From the NCBI RefSeq assembly GCF_900142005.1, contig NZ_FQZL01000019.1, forward strand, positions 1 through 64,000: a stretch of 64,000 nt of DNA, in the 5' to 3' direction. Below the pieces are notes generated by a model, which was given only the letters and a program-made list of their open reading frames with translations, was not told the origin of the DNA and did not search any database. The stretch is from Dethiosulfatibacter aminovorans DSM 17477. GTDB lineage: Bacteria; Bacillota; Clostridia; Tissierellales; Dethiosulfatibacteraceae. The position numbers were made by a program, and so were the translations under genes. Shown here in pieces: positions 1 through 8,682 of the stretch (its first letter is position 1; the number at the start of each line of letters is the position of its first letter).

Positions 1-92
1 TCGTTGTTTTCCTTGAAGTATGCCGACGAGCATTTTTCTACGCATGCTCCGCATCCTATGCATTTTGATTCGTCTTTTATGAGTCTTCTCAT
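1..92 (-). CDS. 4Fe-4S ferredoxin-type protein, N-terminal fragment
   Basis: The gene runs off the left edge of the window; only its first 30 codons are visible. Cysteines at residues 11, 14, 17 and 21 form a CxxCxxCxxxC motif (CIGCGACVEKC), the classic ligand set of a bacterial [4Fe-4S] ferredoxin domain. The start is an ATG at 92 preceded by GGAGG at 97-101. It lies after a hairpin terminator that follows the upstream permease gene, so it may be a separate transcript or be reached by read-through. The rest of the protein is unseen, so it could be a small electron carrier or the iron-sulfur domain of a larger oxidoreductase serving the flavoprotein cluster at 2.5-5.9 kb. Confidence 0.7.
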   Translation of the reverse strand, partial: MRRLIKDESKCIGCGACVEKCSSAYFKENN

Positions 93-145
93 TTTTCCTC
101 CTTTTCAGCTAGTGCAATGTAAACTTACATATATAATCTTTATTG

Positions 146-186
146 AATTATTAATAAAGAGCATCCGCTGTTTTAGCGAATGCTCT
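146..186 (-). terminator. Rho-independent terminator after the permease gene
   Basis: An inverted repeat at 158-186 has 12-base arms with one wobble pair around a 5-base loop. On the minus strand it is followed by a T-rich run (TTTATTAAT). It lies 14 bases past the end of the DctM-like gene, so it probably ends the operon that starts near 2.4 kb or 7.75 kb. Confidence 0.7.
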
Positions 187-199
187 GCAAGATATTATA

Positions 200-1552
200 T
201 TAAAAAAACAGGCATATTAGGGCAATCAATATGAAATATCCGCTTAAAAACATCGAGTAAAGCATGGCCTTCACAGGATCCACCTTAATATTAAGCATGC
301 TTCCAACCATACCAGCTACAACAAATGTTACAACATCTGCCGGAGGCATCCCCTGACCCGCCATAGCCAAATGGGCTCCAGCTAGAGCCGTTTTAACTTC
401 TGCTACTCCAACATTCCTTAGTGCAGGTCCCAGGAATGTGAATATGCTAACCTGAGTTGTCGTCTGAGAACCTGAAATCATACCAACAAGCATCATTGAA
501 AATGCTCCTCCAAGCTTCAACACGTTTGCAGTCAGTTCTGCAGTAAAAGCCTGAACAGTATCAATCTGACCCGCCGCAAAGAACGCTCCTACCATAAATG
601 CTGCGCATACCTGTACAGTGATGCTATTTTTTACGTTTATGCATCCTTTCTTGACACATCCTGCAAAATCACTTCTTACTTCCTTGAAGAAGAAACTCAC
701 GACTGTCGCAATCATTATCGCCTTGACAACATTGTAGTTAATTCCCCTGATTACCTTTATATCCTTGATATGCTTAAATACTGGATCTAGATAAACAAGG
801 AGATCAAGCTTGAATCCTGATCTAAGGATTATTATCATTGCTAAAACAGTAATAGGTATAAGTGTCTTCCATCTTTCCCTGATTATCTGACTAGCAGACT
901 TTTCTGGTATGAGATTCTCAGGAATACTCTTAACCTTTACAAAAACATTTCCTACATATATACACACCAATATTATCGCAAATCCTATCGTAAAGTAACC
1001 TACGTTGACAGCAGCATCTGGAGATTCCATTCCCAGCAGGGAAGCCGAAAGAAATATAGCTTGGGTAATAGGAGGCATAATCGATCCAAGAACACATCCC
1101 ATAACAATTGTTGATGTTATTTGTTCTCCAGAAAGATCAATTTCTCTTAACGATTGAATAACGAGCACACCTATGACAGCAGCCGATGCTATCGACTCTC
1201 CAAGAAGAGATCCAGATAGAGCAAGTGTGAATATTACAACACTTACCAGTCCTTTTGGCGAACGACCAAACCTTGCTCTCAATCCACTTAAGACAGTTTC
1301 CATTGTACCTATTCTAACCTGTGTTTCAGCATAGATACTTCCAAATACAGCCAGCGCCATAACCCAGGCAAGCCTATCAAGACCAAATAAGAATGCATCC
1401 AACCACTCCGTAGGGCTATATATCCCACCCATCAAAAGAGCTGCGGAGGCACATACTATAAGACCTACCGTAATGCTTCCACCAATTACCGGAATCTTCT
1501 TTACTAAAATTACTATTAACAAAAGTACTATTGGCACTATAACCTTGAGCAT
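200..1552 (-). CDS. TRAP-type large permease (DctM-like, ion transporter superfamily)
   Basis: This 450-residue, almost wholly hydrophobic protein has about 11-12 predicted membrane spans. It carries DctM/IT-superfamily hallmarks: a Gly/Ser-rich re-entrant stretch GESIASAAVIG near residue 118, followed by GSIMPPITQAIFLSASLLG. A second set in the C-terminal half includes SGSQTTTQVSIF and GMPPADVV, as expected for an inverted-repeat fold. TRAP large subunits form the sodium-coupled translocation pore for carboxylates and amino acids. No DctP or DctQ partner is adjacent, so it either borrows partners or works alone like other IT carriers. Its neighbour is a racemase-family gene 66 bases upstream, which suggests uptake of an amino acid or hydroxy acid for the catabolic cluster. 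The substrate cannot be assigned. Confidence 0.7.
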   Translation of the reverse strand: MLKVIVPIVLLLIVILVKKIPVIGGSITVGLIVCASAALLMGGIYSPTEWLDAFLFGLDRLAWVMALAVFGSIYAETQVRIGTMETVLSGLRARFGRSPKGLVSVVIFTLALSGSLLGESIASAAVIGVLVIQSLREIDLSGEQITSTIVMGCVLGSIMPPITQAIFLSASLLGMESPDAAVNVGYFTIGFAIILVCIYVGNVFVKVKSIPENLIPEKSASQIIRERWKTLIPITVLAMIIILRSGFKLDLLVYLDPVFKHIKDIKVIRGINYNVVKAIMIATVVSFFFKEVRSDFAGCVKKGCINVKNSITVQVCAAFMVGAFFAAGQIDTVQAFTAELTANVLKLGGAFSMMLVGMISGSQTTTQVSIFTFLGPALRNVGVAEVKTALAGAHLAMAGQGMPPADVVTFVVAGMVGSMLNIKVDPVKAMLYSMFLSGYFILIALICLFF

Positions 1553-1618
1553 TAAATTCCCTCCTAATCTATTCAGTTTTCAAATGGTTTATTATCCTCT
1601 TAATTAATCTTATCCTTG

Positions 1619-2362
1619 TTACATTATCCCCTTCCATGGATGCTTCACAAGTGCATTATGTACCATATTTACAAGTGTCGTAATATCAAATACGGGTAAT
1701 CCTGTCGCTTCCTGAATATCCTTAGCATAAGGCGGCATGTTCGTACACTCAAGTACTATTGCACCCACATCAGGATTTTCTTCAACAAGTTTTCGTGCGC
1801 ATCTTACGTGCTCTTCCCTTGCCTTGTCAATATCAAACTCCAGCCTATCTTCGAGTATCATGTTCGTAAATTCTTCCTCATCCTGCAATCCCTGAATGGC
1901 TTTGGGAATCTCAAGGGCACCAACAGCATCGAAATGTCTATCAGTCAATGTTGCGCTATTAACAGTTAGCACGCCAACTTTTTTCCCTGGCTTCAACATT
2001 CTATACACCATAGGTATCATCATTAGTGTAGATGAAAACACTGGCACATTAACTGCAGAACTAATCTCATTGTGAAACATAGCGAGAAAGCCGCAATTTG
2101 TGGTAATTGCTCTGACACCTTCTGCTTCAAGTTCCTTAGCTGCATTGACAAACGGCTCAATAAGACTGGGAGTAAGATCTGTGACAACCTTTTCAGGCGA
2201 AGCCCCCTTAACAGCCTTATAAAGAACTGGAAAATCCCATGTATATGCATTCCCCATTTCTCCAGGTATTCTGGGAAACTGAGAGTGTAGCATGAGTATA
2301 CCGATTGGAAACCCATAATAATTCTTACCACCTTTAGCAATTCCTTTATTAATTCCTTTCAT
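1619..2362 (-). CDS. Aspartate/glutamate racemase superfamily protein
   Basis: The 247-residue protein has the two-cysteine signature of the Asp/Glu/hydantoin racemase superfamily: Cys90 in TTNCGFLAM and Cys206 in LECTNMPPY. The family uses one cysteine on each side of the substrate for cofactor-independent proton transfer; relatives include maleate isomerase and arylmalonate decarboxylase. The start is an ATG with GGAGGG five bases upstream. It sits between the iron-sulfur/flavin dehydrogenase genes and a permease, so it may interconvert enantiomers of the imported amino acid before oxidation. It could instead be a hydantoin racemase-like or isomerase enzyme; the sequence does not decide. 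A promoter-like element just upstream suggests it can be transcribed separately from the dehydrogenase genes. Confidence 0.75.
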   Translation of the reverse strand: MKGINKGIAKGGKNYYGFPIGILMLHSQFPRIPGEMGNAYTWDFPVLYKAVKGASPEKVVTDLTPSLIEPFVNAAKELEAEGVRAITTNCGFLAMFHNEISSAVNVPVFSSTLMMIPMVYRMLKPGKKVGVLTVNSATLTDRHFDAVGALEIPKAIQGLQDEEEFTNMILEDRLEFDIDKAREEHVRCARKLVEENPDVGAIVLECTNMPPYAKDIQEATGLPVFDITTLVNMVHNALVKHPWKGIM

Positions 2363-2399
2363 TCTTGCCCTCCAATATATTAATTATATTATTATCAAT

Positions 2400-2429
2400 A
2401 TTATCAGCACTACACTTATATTTTATCAA
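2400..2429 (-). promoter_or_regulatory. Candidate sigma-A promoter for the racemase-permease unit
   Basis: On the minus strand TTGATA at 2424-2429 is separated by 18 bases from GATAAT at 2400-2405. The position, about 40 bases from the racemase start, is reasonable. The match is only moderate in AT-rich DNA. Confidence 0.35.
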
Positions 2430-2490
2430 ACCAGGCCTGGATTTTGTTATACAAATAGTTAATACTAACAATATTAATTTCTATAAGTAA

Positions 2491-3261
2491 TCAGTCAACC
2501 AACTTTCCTATTTTAACAGGTTTTATAGGCTGTCTGTAATTTGGTGATTCCAGCTCCTCAATGCTTTTACCAGTAGCTTTTGACAGTTCTTTAAGGATTA
2601 TAGGCAAGCATGTCTTCCCCTGACATGGCCCCATTGACCCTCTGGTTGCCAGCTTGATTTCCTTGACCGTTGTTTTGCCTAGAGCGATCTGATTTTTAAT
2701 CTCTTCCATTGAAATATCTTCGCACCTGCAAACTATGCATTCTCCAAGCTTATTGCTTTCCGGTTTCCACTCTCCATCTCTACTCTCTGTTCTTACTGCT
2801 ATACCTCTCAAGTCATGCTCCAGTTTCTTTTCGACTGCAACGTTAACGAGATGGGTGTTGTTCTTGAATTTCCTCACTTGTTTCACTTCAACATCCGAAA
2901 CATGATTACCGTCTCTGTCATATCCCTTTACAATATCTCCGACTGAAGGTACAGGCAAATATTCGTATGGAATTTTTATTAGCGACTTCTCATTAGAATA
3001 TGTCTCATCTATGACGAAAATCGCAAGCCCAGGACACACTGCCTGACAGAGACCGCATCCCGTACACTTGTCATAATCTATCTCCGGAAGATCGTTTATG
3101 TCATTGAATTCCTTTACAGCTCCAAACTTACAAGAAGTATAGCATGGATTACAGGGAATCTTCTGGAAACATTCTATCAATGCATAAGGTCCCTTTCGTC
3201 TTCTTTCAGGAGAGGGCAGTTTTGCAATTACCTTTTCCTTCATAACCTGGTTATTTTCCAC
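2491..3261 (-). CDS. Ferredoxin / BFD-like iron-sulfur subunit of an FAD-dependent amino-acid dehydrogenase complex
   Basis: Of 256 residues, the N-terminal part carries cysteine clusters of a 4Fe-4S ferredoxin module (CNPCYTSC near residue 38 and CTGCGLCQAVCPG near 66). The C-terminal part carries a BFD-like [2Fe-2S] domain (VCRCEDIS and MGPCQGKTC, residues about 178-218). This arrangement recurs in small electron-transfer subunits beside HcnB/HcnC-like flavoproteins and archaeal proline dehydrogenases. It should pass electrons from the two flavin subunits to a soluble acceptor. The GTG start at 3261 overlaps the upstream gene by 11 bases, indicating translational coupling; an in-frame ATG at 3243 is an alternative. 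It belongs to the 7.7-2.5 kb operon. Confidence 0.8.
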   Translation of the reverse strand: MENNQVMKEKVIAKLPSPERRRKGPYALIECFQKIPCNPCYTSCKFGAVKEFNDINDLPEIDYDKCTGCGLCQAVCPGLAIFVIDETYSNEKSLIKIPYEYLPVPSVGDIVKGYDRDGNHVSDVEVKQVRKFKNNTHLVNVAVEKKLEHDLRGIAVRTESRDGEWKPESNKLGECIVCRCEDISMEEIKNQIALGKTTVKEIKLATRGSMGPCQGKTCLPIILKELSKATGKSIEELESPNYRQPIKPVKIGKLVD

Positions 3262-4696
3262 CTGCGGTCACCATCCCTTCTCTGAGTCTTTGTATCCCTT
3301 CTACTATCTTCACACCATGAGGACCTGATCTCAGTGAATTAAGCTGGTCCATGAGATCACAATGTCTATCGTCATAATCTTCAACATAATCAAGCCTTCT
3401 TGCAGCAGTCAATCCTGCTAGATGTCCTGTAAGCATGGCACTTGAAGCCTCTTCTACACCACCAGAATCACCTGCAACTAACAATCCATCTACAGTAGTG
3501 TTTCTGTGCTCATCATTAACGGGAACATATCCACCCAGTGCAGGTATGAACTTTAGCTCGCATCCAGCCTGGAAGAAGAGTTCAACTATGGGAGAAAGAC
3601 CAACAGCCATGCACATTACATCTGCCTTGATATTCTTTTCAGTCCCCTGGATCATCTGCCACTTGTCATCTACTTCGGCAATTGTTACACCTTCCAGCTT
3701 GTCGCTGCCATGGGCTCCCTTTATGGTATGTCTTGTATATATCGGAACACCCGCTCTCATTATCTTTGATGCGTGAACCTTGTATCCTCCAACATCCGGA
3801 CCCGCTTCCACTACTCCAACTACATTTACTCCTGCCTGTATGAGCTGATAGCTCACTATAAGCCCTATGTTTCCAGCCCCTATCATTATCACATCATCTC
3901 CAGGCTTGATTCCATCTATGTTCATTAAGGTCTGTACTGCACCTGCTCCGTATATCCCAGGAAGATCGTTGTTTGGGAATACAAGATTCTTTTCAAAGGC
4001 ACCTGTTGCAATTATTATGGACTCTCCGCTAAGTCCATAGACCGCATTCTCCCTTTCAACCATAATGGTATTGTCCTTGTAGAATCCTACAGCCGTACTG
4101 TTAAACCAAATTTCAACATTTGGATCAGACATTATCCTTTCCTGAATCTCAACTCCTATGTCTATTCCCCTTGTACCCGCCTGCTGTTTTTCAGAACCAA
4201 AAAACTTGTGAGTTTGCTTGGTCAGCTGTCCACCGAGGTCGTAATTCCTTTCCACAAGAATCACTTTTGCACCATATCTTGATGCCTCTAGCGCAGCACA
4301 CATTCCGGCAGGACCTCCACCTATTATTACAACCTCTGCTTGGACCATCTTCTCACCTGAATCTATAGGCGTTCTTATGTTGCTGTCCAGTTCAACCTTT
4401 TCCTTGTCGCTTTGTTTTTCAACGGTCATGCCTTCACGTAGAGGTTCTACGCATATTCTTACATTAGGCACTCCATTAACCTTCATGAGACAAGAAGAAC
4501 AGTTACCTATCGCACAGAAAAGACCTCTAGTCCTGTGTTTTGTATCCGTTTCATGAAGAACTCTCACACCGGCTGAATGAAGCGCCGAAGCGATTGTTTC
4601 TCCTTCACATCCAATAACTTCTTTTCCCTCATATGTGAATTTAACTTCCCTTCCCTTGTTAAAATCAATAATGGGATGCTGGTTTATTCTACTCAT
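3251..4696 (-). CDS. [2Fe-2S]-FAD/NAD oxidoreductase subunit (HcnA-HcnB fusion type)
   Basis: This 481-residue protein fuses two modules that are separate HcnA and HcnB proteins in hydrogen cyanide synthase. Residues 1-95 form a [2Fe-2S] domain with Cys61, Cys66, Cys69 and Cys82. Residues from about 120 form a pyridine-nucleotide-disulfide-type flavoprotein with the FAD fingerprint GGGPAGMC at 126-133 and a second nucleotide motif IGAGNIGL near 272. In the family it is the electron-accepting partner of a DadA-like amino-acid oxidising subunit; cyanide formation itself is not implied. The ATG overlaps the preceding gene by four bases (ATGA), and the following iron-sulfur gene overlaps by 11, so the three genes are tightly coupled and almost certainly one complex. 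Confidence 0.85.
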   Translation of the reverse strand: MSRINQHPIIDFNKGREVKFTYEGKEVIGCEGETIASALHSAGVRVLHETDTKHRTRGLFCAIGNCSSCLMKVNGVPNVRICVEPLREGMTVEKQSDKEKVELDSNIRTPIDSGEKMVQAEVVIIGGGPAGMCAALEASRYGAKVILVERNYDLGGQLTKQTHKFFGSEKQQAGTRGIDIGVEIQERIMSDPNVEIWFNSTAVGFYKDNTIMVERENAVYGLSGESIIIATGAFEKNLVFPNNDLPGIYGAGAVQTLMNIDGIKPGDDVIMIGAGNIGLIVSYQLIQAGVNVVGVVEAGPDVGGYKVHASKIMRAGVPIYTRHTIKGAHGSDKLEGVTIAEVDDKWQMIQGTEKNIKADVMCMAVGLSPIVELFFQAGCELKFIPALGGYVPVNDEHRNTTVDGLLVAGDSGGVEEASSAMLTGHLAGLTAARRLDYVEDYDDRHCDLMDQLNSLRSGPHGVKIVEGIQRLREGMVTAGGK

Positions 4697-5886
4697 TTCA
4701 CGCCTCCTTCAAACACAAGCCGATCAGCGAACCTACTGTAATTGAACATGTCTATATCCATTGATGTTTTACCTTCAGCAATAAGTTCAGCCATCAAGAC
4801 TCCTGTCATGGGTGCCAAGGCGATTCCATCACCTTCATGTCCTGCAGCCATTATCATGCCTTCAAGACCATCCACCTTACCAAGAATGGGCATGCCGTCA
4901 GGCGTATAGGGTCTCAGGCCTGTAAAGGTCCTTATGATATTCACATCCTTTAGGAAGGGAACAAACCTACTGCAATATTTTGCAATTTCTTTTGTAACCT
5001 CAAAGGTTGTATCAGTGTCAAATCCTGCAAACTCACGGTTGTTTCCAATCAGAAGATTTCCGCTCTCCGTCTGTTCTATGCTAAGTCCGATTCCTAGCTG
5101 AAGACTTCTGTCTTCTGTATTTTTAGCCATTTCAGGATGATGCTTGATGGCTATATACCTTGCATCGAGTAAGACCTTGTTCAACATTGGAGCAAGGGCC
5201 TCAGTGACTAAGGTGTGTCCCCTCCTGGGCTTTATGGGTATGTCCATCCCAGCCATTTTGCCTACTTCAGGCGCCCAGACTCCACAGGCATTTACTATAT
5301 ATTCGGCTTTCACTGCACCTTTAGACGTGATTACTCCTTCTACTCTGCCTTCATTTATTATCAAATCCTCAACTGGAGTATTGCACCAGATTTCAGTCCC
5401 ATTGTCCTCAGCTGCCCTGGCATAGGCAAGGGTTGCATCAATAGGATTAACATGTCCGTCCCAACTGCTGTAAGACGCCGCCATGATGTTTTCTGACAAC
5501 GCTGGCTCTATTTCCCTTGCAAGATTGCCGCTAATGATATCTATGTCTATCCCTATTTTCTTTTGTTCTTCAACTACATGCTCCATGATTTCCAAAAGCT
5601 CTTCATTCTCTATGAGGATCAATCCGCCGGTTCTTTTGTAATGGACTTCGTAACCCAATTCGTCACTGAGACATTCATAGATTTTAGCGCTTTCCATCGC
5701 AAGCTTCAGATGTATTCCCGCTTTTTTAGTCTGAAGATATATAAAGCCGTCACATGCACTTGAGGTGCCTGACCCAATACCGTTCTTCTCTAAAATCAGT
5801 ACCTTTTTTCCCGCTTTCGAGAGATAATAAGCCGTCGAACAACCTATTATCCCTCCGCCTATTACTGCTACATCATAATTTTTCAA
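4693..5886 (-). CDS. DadA/glycine-oxidase-like FAD-dependent amine or amino-acid dehydrogenase (HcnC-like)
   Basis: This 397-residue FAD-dependent oxidoreductase of the DAO family has the dinucleotide fold VIGGGIIGCS at residues 8-17 followed by LILEK. Near the C-terminus it has the flavin-contacting stretch TGLRPYTPDGMPILG and GHEGDGIALAP, as in D-amino-acid, sarcosine and glycine oxidases. As the catalytic subunit it should oxidise an alpha- or N-substituted amino acid to an imino or oxo acid, passing electrons to the downstream HcnB-like and iron-sulfur subunits. It starts at an ATG preceded by a GGAGG-like site and lies 27 bases after the ThDP enzyme gene. The neighbouring racemase and ThDP enzyme suggest a pathway amino acid, 2-oxo acid, aldehyde. 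The substrate is unknown; proline, sarcosine or an opine would fit the family. Confidence 0.8.
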   Translation of the reverse strand: MKNYDVAVIGGGIIGCSTAYYLSKAGKKVLILEKNGIGSGTSSACDGFIYLQTKKAGIHLKLAMESAKIYECLSDELGYEVHYKRTGGLILIENEELLEIMEHVVEEQKKIGIDIDIISGNLAREIEPALSENIMAASYSSWDGHVNPIDATLAYARAAEDNGTEIWCNTPVEDLIINEGRVEGVITSKGAVKAEYIVNACGVWAPEVGKMAGMDIPIKPRRGHTLVTEALAPMLNKVLLDARYIAIKHHPEMAKNTEDRSLQLGIGLSIEQTESGNLLIGNNREFAGFDTDTTFEVTKEIAKYCSRFVPFLKDVNIIRTFTGLRPYTPDGMPILGKVDGLEGMIMAAGHEGDGIALAPMTGVLMAELIAEGKTSMDIDMFNYSRFADRLVFEGGVK

Positions 5887-5912
5887 TTCAGTTCCTCCCT
5901 TTGAAGAAATTC

Positions 5913-7697
5913 CTAATAAACCAGTTTCTTTCTGTCCTTAGGTTCCAGTTTATAGTCGTGTTCCCACTGGTATACAGGCGGTATGTTGTCAGTTGGAGGC
6001 TCTATTACAACATTTATCATGACAGGCTCATTAAGCTCCAACGCCCATTTGAAGGTTTCTTCAATCTCATCGTTCCTGCTTATGCTTTTTCCCTTCATTC
6101 CAAATCCTTCTGCTATCTTGACCGCATCTATTGCGCCGAAGTCGACTCCGAAATATTTTTCTTCATAATATAATGTCTGTATTGTCTTGATCCATCCGTA
6201 TGTGTTGTTCTGGAAATTCACAAATACGATCGGAAGATTATATCTCTTGGCTGTTTCAAGATCTCCCATTGCCATGCCGAAACTGGCATCTCCAAACATT
6301 GATATCACTTTAGAGTCTGGTCTTGCAACCTGGGCTCCGATTGATGCCGCGAGTGCATATCCCAGGGCCCCGTGACCTCTTGGTATAACAGTATTCTTAC
6401 CTGCGCTCTTGAGTCTTAGATATGATGAAAGGTATGGTGTAGGTGTACCTGCATCAGCTACGAATACTGCATTTTCATCAGTGTTTTCTTCTAGAACCTT
6501 GAATATCTGTGCAGGAAGTATGCGCTCACTCTCAAGCTTGTATTCCTCATCAATCCTATCCCTCTTTTCTTTAAGCTTTGCCTCTGCATATCCATTCCAT
6601 TCCTCAAGTCCCTTTCCGTTTCCATCTATGAACATTGAGTTGACTTCACTTAAAAGAGATCTTATGTCACACATGATCGGAAGGTCAATTTTAATGTTAT
6701 TTCCAATTACTTCTTCTCCAAGATCCACCTGGACAACCTTCGCATCTTGATTTATCAGTCTCTTGCCCATGGTAGTAACATTGTTGAGCTTGGATCCCAA
6801 TACTATGACAAGATCTGCATTCTTCAATACATCATTTGCTTCTTCCGATCCACCGTTGGCTCCTACAACACCAAGAGCCATTGGCTTCATTTCCGATACA
6901 GCTCCCTTTCCGTCAATGGAAGTCACTACAGGAAGCCTGAAGTTTTCTACAAACTTCTCCAACTCATCATGAGCTCCAGACAGGTGAACACCACCACCTG
7001 CAAGAACTATCGGTCTGTTTGATTTCCCCAACATTTCCATGAGTTTCGCTATATCCGATTTGAAAACCGAATTCTTGAATGGTGCAAATCCCCCTATGTA
7101 GTCTGGTCCATTCAATTCATCCTCACTGAAATCAACCTCTTCTCTCAAAATATTCTCAGGGAATGTAAGTCCTACAGCTCCTGAAACTCCACCAGTTGAC
7201 ATTCTGAATGCCTTCTTCATGATATGAGGAATTTTTGATCCCAGCTTTACTTTGGTATTCCATTTTGTAACTGCATTGAAAAGCGCTTCCTGGTTACAGT
7301 CTGTCAATGCACATGTCTCATCGCTGCTCATGGATATTTCCGAAGCTATGCACATAAGAGGTATATTTGATACATTGGCTTCACTTACACCAGGCACTAC
7401 ATAAAGGGCTCCTCCACCACTAGGGACCTCCACCACTCCCGTTTTGCCGGACATCCTCGCATATGCATCGGCAGAGTAGGCTGCATTCCTCTCATCTCTG
7501 CATAGTATATGAGTAATCTCTTCCTTGTTAATCCTCATCGCATCGTGAAAAGCCATGCTTGTATCTCCAGGTACTCCAAAAATGTACTCTACGTTATGAC
7601 TCTTAAGAAGTTCCACCAGTGCATCGGCACCTCTCATCTTTCCACTCTTTGCAACCTTTTTTGCTTTAAACTCAGCTGCAGTTTCTATTGGTTTCAT
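5913..7697 (-). CDS. Thiamine-diphosphate-dependent enzyme, acetolactate synthase-like
   Basis: About 594 residues show the three-domain ThDP decarboxylase/synthase plan. The N-terminal PYR domain has the activating glutamate in CRDERNAAYSADAYARMSG. The middle domain carries GVVGANGGSEEAN, and the C-terminal PP domain has the ThDP-binding motif GDASFGMAMGDLETAK followed by NFQNNTYG. The family includes acetolactate synthase, oxalyl-CoA decarboxylase and sulfoacetaldehyde acetyltransferase. An FAD site cannot be judged. The start chosen is the ATG at 7697, preceded by AGGAGG five bases upstream; an open frame extends to ATG 7745 and GTG 7748 but has weaker signals. It is the first gene of the flavin dehydrogenase operon, so it may decarboxylate or condense the 2-oxo acid made there. 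Exact reaction unassigned. Confidence 0.75.
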   Translation of the reverse strand: MKPIETAAEFKAKKVAKSGKMRGADALVELLKSHNVEYIFGVPGDTSMAFHDAMRINKEEITHILCRDERNAAYSADAYARMSGKTGVVEVPSGGGALYVVPGVSEANVSNIPLMCIASEISMSSDETCALTDCNQEALFNAVTKWNTKVKLGSKIPHIMKKAFRMSTGGVSGAVGLTFPENILREEVDFSEDELNGPDYIGGFAPFKNSVFKSDIAKLMEMLGKSNRPIVLAGGGVHLSGAHDELEKFVENFRLPVVTSIDGKGAVSEMKPMALGVVGANGGSEEANDVLKNADLVIVLGSKLNNVTTMGKRLINQDAKVVQVDLGEEVIGNNIKIDLPIMCDIRSLLSEVNSMFIDGNGKGLEEWNGYAEAKLKEKRDRIDEEYKLESERILPAQIFKVLEENTDENAVFVADAGTPTPYLSSYLRLKSAGKNTVIPRGHGALGYALAASIGAQVARPDSKVISMFGDASFGMAMGDLETAKRYNLPIVFVNFQNNTYGWIKTIQTLYYEEKYFGVDFGAIDAVKIAEGFGMKGKSISRNDEIEETFKWALELNEPVMINVVIEPPTDNIPPVYQWEHDYKLEPKDRKKLVY

Positions 7698-7765
7698 AAA
7701 TACCTCCTGAATTTCACTACTCATCTTTAATTTTTGTTCATTCATCACTGATGATTAACTAACTA

Positions 7766-7795
7766 GATAATAACACACCATGTATTATCATGCAA
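7766..7795 (-). promoter_or_regulatory. Sigma-A promoter overlapped by a palindromic operator
   Basis: On the minus strand TTGCAT (7790-7795) is 17 bases from TATTAT (7767-7772). The 24-base span 7766-7789 is an inverted repeat, GATAATA-N10-TATTATC, lying across the spacer and -10 hexamer. The FCD-type regulator encoded immediately upstream is the obvious candidate to bind it, by analogy with other GntR/FCD repressors; this is inference. Confidence 0.6.
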
Positions 7796-7811
7796 TACCT
7801 TTCTGTAAATT

Positions 7812-8531
7812 TTATTTAACCTTTTTACTCGAATTCTCTTTAAAGTAATCCTCCACATCTTTAATCGTTTGCTCCAAATGTTCAACCATGAGCTTCTCCG
7901 CCTTTTCTGTATCCCTGTCTTCTATGGCTTCCAGTATGAGTTTGTGATTAATCACCGTATGCTTCACTCTGTTCCTTATGATAGAAAACTTTGAATAGGA
8001 ATTTCGCTGTGACAATATCAGGACCAATATCTCTTCAAGAACCTTGTTCCCACAAATCCTTGCTATCTCACAATGAAACTTGTAGTCTTCCTCCTCGCCA
8101 AGCATTCCCTGCAATACTTTAAGTTCCTGTTCATTAATAAGACTTTTCAAAAATTCAATTTCATCATCTGTAATCTTTTCAACTGCACATTTAATGGTTT
8201 CCTTTTCTATGACCTTTCTTGTTCTTAAAACATCCAAGAGCCTTTCCTCCGACTCGTCCCTTGAAACAGCAATCAAAGCCTGTGCTTTTTTGTCACTTTC
8301 AATATCATTCTTCAATCCCTTCAAATATTCAAGTCCCTCTTCCGTTATTGTCCTTCCCTTGTTGCTGTGCTTCATCAAATACCCTTCAAATTCAAGCTGC
8401 TGAAGTTGTCTTCCAATAGTTGCCTGTGAGGTATCTATAATAAGAGCAAGCATGCTTGCTCCCATAGGAACTCTATTTTGGGACATTTCACTCAGTATTT
8501 CATACCTTAGCTTTTTTTCATTTAAATTCAT
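7812..8531 (-). CDS. FCD-domain transcriptional regulator with a winged-helix N-terminus
   Basis: This 239-residue regulator has an N-terminal winged helix (residues about 5-70, containing SQATIGRQLQQLEFEGYL and a wing ending GRTITEEGLEYL). Its all-helical C-terminal domain has the FCD pattern DYKFHCEIARICGN followed by a late NHKLILEAIEDRDTEKA and EHLEQ. FCD domains bind carboxylic acids, often through a metal held by Asp/His. The N-terminal fold is not the usual GntR type and looks closer to the NrpR/HTH_12 winged helix. The start is the ATG at 8531 with GGAGA six bases upstream. It sits 115 bases before the ThDP enzyme start, with the palindromic promoter between, so it likely controls the 7.7-2.5 kb operon in response to its substrate. 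Confidence 0.75.
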   Translation of the reverse strand: MNLNEKKLRYEILSEMSQNRVPMGASMLALIIDTSQATIGRQLQQLEFEGYLMKHSNKGRTITEEGLEYLKGLKNDIESDKKAQALIAVSRDESEERLLDVLRTRKVIEKETIKCAVEKITDDEIEFLKSLINEQELKVLQGMLGEEEDYKFHCEIARICGNKVLEEILVLILSQRNSYSKFSIIRNRVKHTVINHKLILEAIEDRDTEKAEKLMVEHLEQTIKDVEDYFKENSSKKVK

Positions 8532-8636
8532 AAAAATCTCCATTTTCCGATATATTTAAATACTATCATCCAATAAAGTACAATGTCAACAACATTCTTC
8601 ATCTCTGATTAGTGTTCAATCATCACCACAGAAAGA

Positions 8637-8680
8637 AAGCTATGCTGTCAGAGATGTTTTACTCTTTCAACATAGCTTGT
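8637..8680 (-). terminator. Terminator of the ribokinase/ABC/glycosidase/amidohydrolase operon
   Basis: The inverted repeat AAGCTATG / CATAGCTT (8637-8644 and 8671-8678) has partial pairing further inward. On the minus strand it is followed by TCTTTCT. It begins a few bases after the amidohydrolase stop codon. Confidence 0.55.
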
Positions 8681-8682
8681 CT

